From Alphaproteobacteria bacterium (GTDB taxonomy: Bacteria; Pseudomonadota; Alphaproteobacteria; Rickettsiales; Rickettsiaceae), in the NCBI GenBank assembly GCA_030430995.1, contig JAUIKA010000038.1:1-9024 (forward strand): 9,024 nt of DNA, in the 5' to 3' direction. Positions 6,179 to 9,024 of the stretch are shown in pieces. A model generated the notes under the pieces. It saw only the letters and a list, made by a program, of their open reading frames with translations, did no database searches and had not been told where the DNA came from. The position numbers and the translations under genes are program-made. How positions within the stretch are numbered: the stretch's first letter is position 1; each line of letters opens with the position of its first letter.

Positions 6179-9024
6179 TCAGCGATATGCTCCTGAGCCG
6201 CGTTTGTTTTGTCTACCTTCTAATTTATTCAAATTGTTATTTAGTCTCTTCTGCTTTGCTAATATTTTCTCTTGCTTGTTTTGTCTTGTGCTTTTCTGTA
6301 CTTTATTTCCTTTTCGTTTATTATCTTCACCTACTGTAAATTGCTCTATAAATTCTGAGGCTAGTTTATCCCTTTCTTTATCATTCTTTGCATTTTTTAT
6401 ATCACCTAAAGCTTCTTCCTGTTTAAGCTGCTCTTTTGCAGTCAAACTATTTCCATCATCTAATATCTTATCCATAGATTTGTCTATCTTTTTCTGATCC
6501 TCTTCTATATTTTTTTGCATTTCTTCTATCTTTTGCATTTCTGGATTCTGCTTAAGGCTTTGATCATTCTCCGTGAATACGCTATTGGAGTATTCTTTAG
6601 CTCCTCCCTCTAACTGTTTTTCATTCTCATTAACCTTTATATTGGAATTCATATTTTTATTACTATCTTTTAATATTTTTTCCAATTCAACTAATGGTGT
6701 TGTATCTTTCATATGCTGCAATTCATCTTTAAAATGATCTCTTAAAGATACCTCATCTGTTTTTGAATTATTTTCTTTAGGATTTTTATTCTCTATCTGT
6801 TTTTTCTCAACAGTTTTCTCTTCTGCTCCGTTTTGCCTAATATCTTCGATAGAGTATGTGTTTTGATGATTATCCTCCATTGTAAATTCCTTCTCTTGTT
6901 TACCTCTAAAGAAATTTGTTACCGCCTTTAAAAAACTATTAGTTCCTTTTGATGCGGTAGAGCCATTAATAGACTTCTTCCCTTCTGCTTTTGCCATTGC
7001 TTTATATTTTTTGCTTTTACTAGATAAAGATTCTTTTTCTATTTCATCTTTATTAGGGGCTTCGGGGAAAAAATCATCCAATGCTACATTGGGGTTAGAT
7101 TTCTGATTATTGATCTTAATGTCATTCTCTTCTAAAAATTTATCCATATTATTTACATGACTCTGCTTCAGATCTAATAAATCTTCAGGATCATGTTTTA
7201 CTTCGTCTTTTTTATTAGGGGCTTCAGGGAAAAAGTCATCCAATGCTATATTAGGGTCAGATTTTATATTTGGAATGTCTATTTTATTTTTTTCTAAGAA
7301 TCTATCCATCTCAGATTTTGGTTCTTCTATTGCATCCTTTATGAATTCATTATATTTTTTTTGTTTTTCTCTAAGACTTATTTTATTTTCTTCTTGCGCT
7401 CCTTTTATATCACTATTATCTATAGTGTTAGATCTTCTTCTTGTCTCAGGCTCCAATTCTGTGGAATCATGTATATGGTCTATTGCTTGGTTTATACTTT
7501 GCTGCTGCCCAATTCCTTTATTGATGCCTATTTGCTTAGAGAGTGCTTCATATTTTTCTTTTGTCACCCCAAGAGTATATTCTTTTCCATCCTTAATTAT
7601 ATAAGCAGGGCTATCTTTTTCATTACCTTTAAACATAACGGGGTGGGGGGAGGTCATCTCTACTAATTTCCCTTCTTTGTCATAATGCACAGAAAGATAT
7701 ACTGCATTATCCTGCTCAATGTTTTTACCATTTTTATCTTGCACAGCAAAAGACATATGCAAAGGGCCATCATTTACCTTTTCTGGCAAATCTAATATTC
7801 TATGCGTAATACCATCTTTCTGTAGTTTAGTTTCTTTTATTTCTACCCCTCCTGCATTTATTACTCTATTTCCCTCATTGTTATGCTCCGGCCACTCTAC
7901 AGGAGAATAGTTTTCTTGAAATTTTTTATGAATTTGATTGTATATTTTGCTTTCTAAAGCAGATATATCCTTTTTTTGCTCATCTGTGAGTGTTTTACCC
8001 TGTATGGATTTATGTATATCTTCTCCTTTTTCTATACCCAGTATTTTGCGTTGTTTTTCTTGCAACTCTACTCTGAATTCATTTAATATTTTATCAAAAT
8101 CTACCTCACTTCCTTGGAATATAGTGTCATTTACTACTGGTTCAGTTCTTTTATCTGCTTGCGCCTTACTATCTTTAATATTATTCTTATTGTGATTTTC
8201 ACTGAATAAAGAATCTAGATCTGTAAAGTCATTACTGGCCTCTTTTTGCTTAGACCCAGAAAGCCCCTCAGGGATATTATTAACATCTAAAAGATTATCT
8301 TGTTCTTTCTTAATTCCTATATCTTTAATATTCTCTTTATCATTCTCACTAAACAAAGAATCTAAATCTGTAACATTGTTATCTTTATTCTGATCATGCT
8401 CTGTATTACCAGTATTAATCTTTACATTATCTATATCTAGTAGATCATTTTCTACAGCTTGCAAACTACTGCTCACATCTTTATCTAGTTTTTGTAAGTC
8501 ATCTGATGTTTTAGCTTTTACAAAAGATTTCTCATATTCATATAGCTTCTTATTGCTATGCTCTGGGCTTAATTCATATGAAATTATTTTTTCTGCTATC
8601 TCAGATTTGCTTTTCTTGATATTTGTATTCATTTGCTCATAGCTGCTATTGGTTATGCTTTCAGTACCAATATTTGCGTCATTAGTCTCTTTAGTATCCT
8701 GCTTTCTAACAGTTGTATTTATGCTTTTATAGCTAGATGACTTCTGCTGTTTTTTGCTTTCATTTGCCCTTTCATACTGAGGTTGTGGCTTCTCTATATC
8801 TTCATCATCAAAGCTATTTAAAGCTTTATTTAGAGCGCTTCTTGATATACCTCTTGCTAAATTCTTTAAATCCGGGCTTTCTAATTCCTCATTATGATAA
8901 TCATATTTAGGGGCGGTTTTCTTCTCGTTATTTTTCTCTGCCTTAGTACTATCATGGCTATAGTCAAATTCTGCCTTTTTAGTATTCTGTTGTTTTTTGC
9001 TTTCATTTGCCCTTTCATACTGAG
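6179..9024 (-). CDS. Sca4-family (120 kDa Rickettsia surface antigen-like) repeat protein, 5'-truncated by window edge
   Basis: The stop is TGA at 6181-6179. The first ATG in the window is at 8632, giving 817 residues, but the frame stays open without a stop to 9024, adding 130 codons. At least 947 codons are therefore visible and the true start lies outside. Residues 242-373 (from that ATG) resemble the conserved part of Rickettsia Sca4: SPVEWPEH, GPLHMSFAVQDKNGK, AVYLSVHYDKEGKL, SPHPVMFKG and EYTLGVTKEKY match remembered Sca4 segments in order. In Rickettsia, Sca4 is known as a secreted protein that binds host vinculin. The rest is acidic and K/N/Q-rich with low complexity, no membrane segment, and in-frame repeats both before and after the domain. 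The C terminus is basic, with a coiled-coil-like EEMQKNIEEDQKKIDKS stretch, and ends in GSGAYR. I saw no clear vinculin-binding helix. A secreted, host-facing role is inferred from family membership; the N terminus cannot be checked for a signal peptide. Confidence 0.75.
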   Translation of the reverse strand, partial: QYERANESKKQQNTKKAEFDYSHDSTKAEKNNEKKTAPKYDYHNEELESPDLKNLARGISRSALNKALNSFDDEDIEKPQPQYERANESKKQQKSSSYKSINTTVRKQDTKETNDANIGTESITNSSYEQMNTNIKKSKSEIAEKIISYELSPEHSNKKLYEYEKSFVKAKTSDDLQKLDKDVSSSLQAVENDLLDIDNVKINTGNTEHDQNKDNNVTDLDSLFSENDKENIKDIGIKKEQDNLLDVNNIPEGLSGSKQKEASNDFTDLDSLFSENHNKNNIKDSKAQADKRTEPVVNDTIFQGSEVDFDKILNEFRVELQEKQRKILGIEKGEDIHKSIQGKTLTDEQKKDISALESKIYNQIHKKFQENYSPVEWPEHNNEGNRVINAGGVEIKETKLQKDGITHRILDLPEKVNDGPLHMSFAVQDKNGKNIEQDNAVYLSVHYDKEGKLVEMTSPHPVMFKGNEKDSPAYIIKDGKEYTLGVTKEKYEALSKQIGINKGIGQQQSINQAIDHIHDSTELEPETRRRSNTIDNSDIKGAQEENKISLREKQKKYNEFIKDAIEEPKSEMDRFLEKNKIDIPNIKSDPNIALDDFFPEAPNKKDEVKHDPEDLLDLKQSHVNNMDKFLEENDIKINNQKSNPNVALDDFFPEAPNKDEIEKESLSSKSKKYKAMAKAEGKKSINGSTASKGTNSFLKAVTNFFRGKQEKEFTMEDNHQNTYSIEDIRQNGAEEKTVEKKQIENKNPKENNSKTDEVSLRDHFKDELQHMKDTTPLVELEKILKDSNKNMNSNIKVNENEKQLEGGAKEYSNSVFTENDQSLKQNPEMQKIEEMQKNIEEDQKKIDKSMDKILDDGNSLTAKEQLKQEEALGDIKNAKNDKERDKLASEFIEQFTVGEDNKRKGNKVQKSTRQNKQEKILAKQKRLNNNLNKLEGRQNKRGSGAYR
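7042..7309 (-). repeat. Two-copy in-frame repeat (MD-FLE ... ALDDFFPEAPNK) in the Sca4-like gene
   Basis: Copy 1 (7309 to about 7204) and copy 2 (7147 to about 7042) are offset by 162 bases, which is 54 codons. Both begin MD(R/K)FLE and end ALDDFFPEAPNK, with K-S-(D/N)-P-N-(I/V) in between. The ALDDFFPEAPNK segment is identical in both copies while the linkers have diverged. This suggests an old duplication with selection on the acidic-aromatic core. Confidence 0.85.
7514..7909 (-). other. Conserved Sca4-type domain inside the repeat protein
   Basis: This stretch codes for residues 242-373 counted from the ATG at 8632. It is the only part of the protein with the composition of a folded domain: alternating hydrophobic and polar strands, glycine turns, and aromatic residues such as the W in SPVEWPEH. 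It begins with SPVEWPEH and closes with KQIGINKG. The order of motifs matches the region of Rickettsia Sca4 that I recall as reading PVQWENH, then SMHLSM, AVYFTAHY, SSPKPLKF and YTLAVTRGKYK. The match is from memory, not from an alignment. Confidence 0.7.
8172..8375 (-). repeat. Two-copy in-frame repeat (TDLDSLFSEN) in the Sca4-like gene
   Basis: TDLDSLFSEN occurs in copy A (8375-8322) and copy B (8227-8172), offset by 147 bases (49 codons). Each core is followed by an N/K-rich stretch ending NIKD. Each is preceded by a weaker match, NDLLDIDN or DNLLDVNN, so the repeated unit is about 49-50 residues with one small indel. Confidence 0.85.
8742..9024 (-). repeat. 40-base direct repeat, 243 bases apart, running into the window edge
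   Basis: Positions 8742-8781 and 8985-9024 are the same in 39 of 40 bases (C at 8747, T at 8990). The offset is 243 bases, exactly 81 codons, and both copies are read in the frame of the Sca4-like gene as QYERANESKKQQ. The match continues to the last base of the window, so the repeat unit probably extends beyond it. Near identity at DNA level contrasts with the diverged inner repeats and suggests a recent duplication. Confidence 0.85.

Noticed and set aside
7275..8195. Several plus-strand open frames opposite the Sca4-like gene
   Set aside because: Their phenylalanine/serine/leucine-rich translations are what antisense reading of K/E/N-rich codons gives; no ribosome sites or known motifs.
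8630..8632. ATG at 8632 as the true start of the Sca4-like gene
   Set aside because: The frame remains open for 130 further codons with matching composition and an in-frame repeat, and no good ribosome site precedes this ATG.

Overview
This is an AT-rich window (roughly 70% A+T by eye) that looks like an obligate intracellular alphaproteobacterium of the Rickettsiales, most likely the Rickettsiaceae. Three things support this: an AddA helicase-nuclease, a shortened NtrY/NtrX pair whose NtrX has lost the sigma-54 contact loop, and a large low-complexity protein carrying a domain I recognise as that of the Rickettsia Sca4 (120 kDa surface antigen) family. The sequence differs enough from the Rickettsia Sca4 I remember that a related genus is as likely as Rickettsia itself. 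That is a judgement from memory, not an alignment.

Layout. Positions 2-2674 (+) hold the 3' part of addA, the helicase-nuclease subunit of the AddAB double-strand-break resection enzyme; its 5' end with the Walker A motif lies outside the window. A 40-base convergent gap holds a 9-bp stem-loop at 2679-2706. On the minus strand follow ntrX (4121 to 2715) and, upstream of it in transcription, ntrY (6019 to 4250), with a 128-base gap between them. A consensus extended -10 promoter (6039-6047) lies just before ntrY. Farther right, on the same strand, is the Sca4-like gene, from beyond position 9024 down to 6179, with an 11-bp stem-loop just after its stop. No intergenic stretch exceeds 300 bases, and I saw no tRNA, rRNA, CRISPR array or insertion sequence.

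How the genes relate. NtrY (membrane histidine kinase) and NtrX (response regulator) form one signalling pair, and Rickettsiales keep few such pairs. AddA is a convergent housekeeping neighbour. The Sca4-like protein is the accessory and most interesting part. It has no visible membrane segment, is rich in acidic and lysine/glutamine/asparagine residues, and carries three sets of in-frame repeats around one conserved domain. Its reading frame has no stop for 130 codons upstream of the first ATG in the window, so both the gene and the outermost repeat continue past the right edge.
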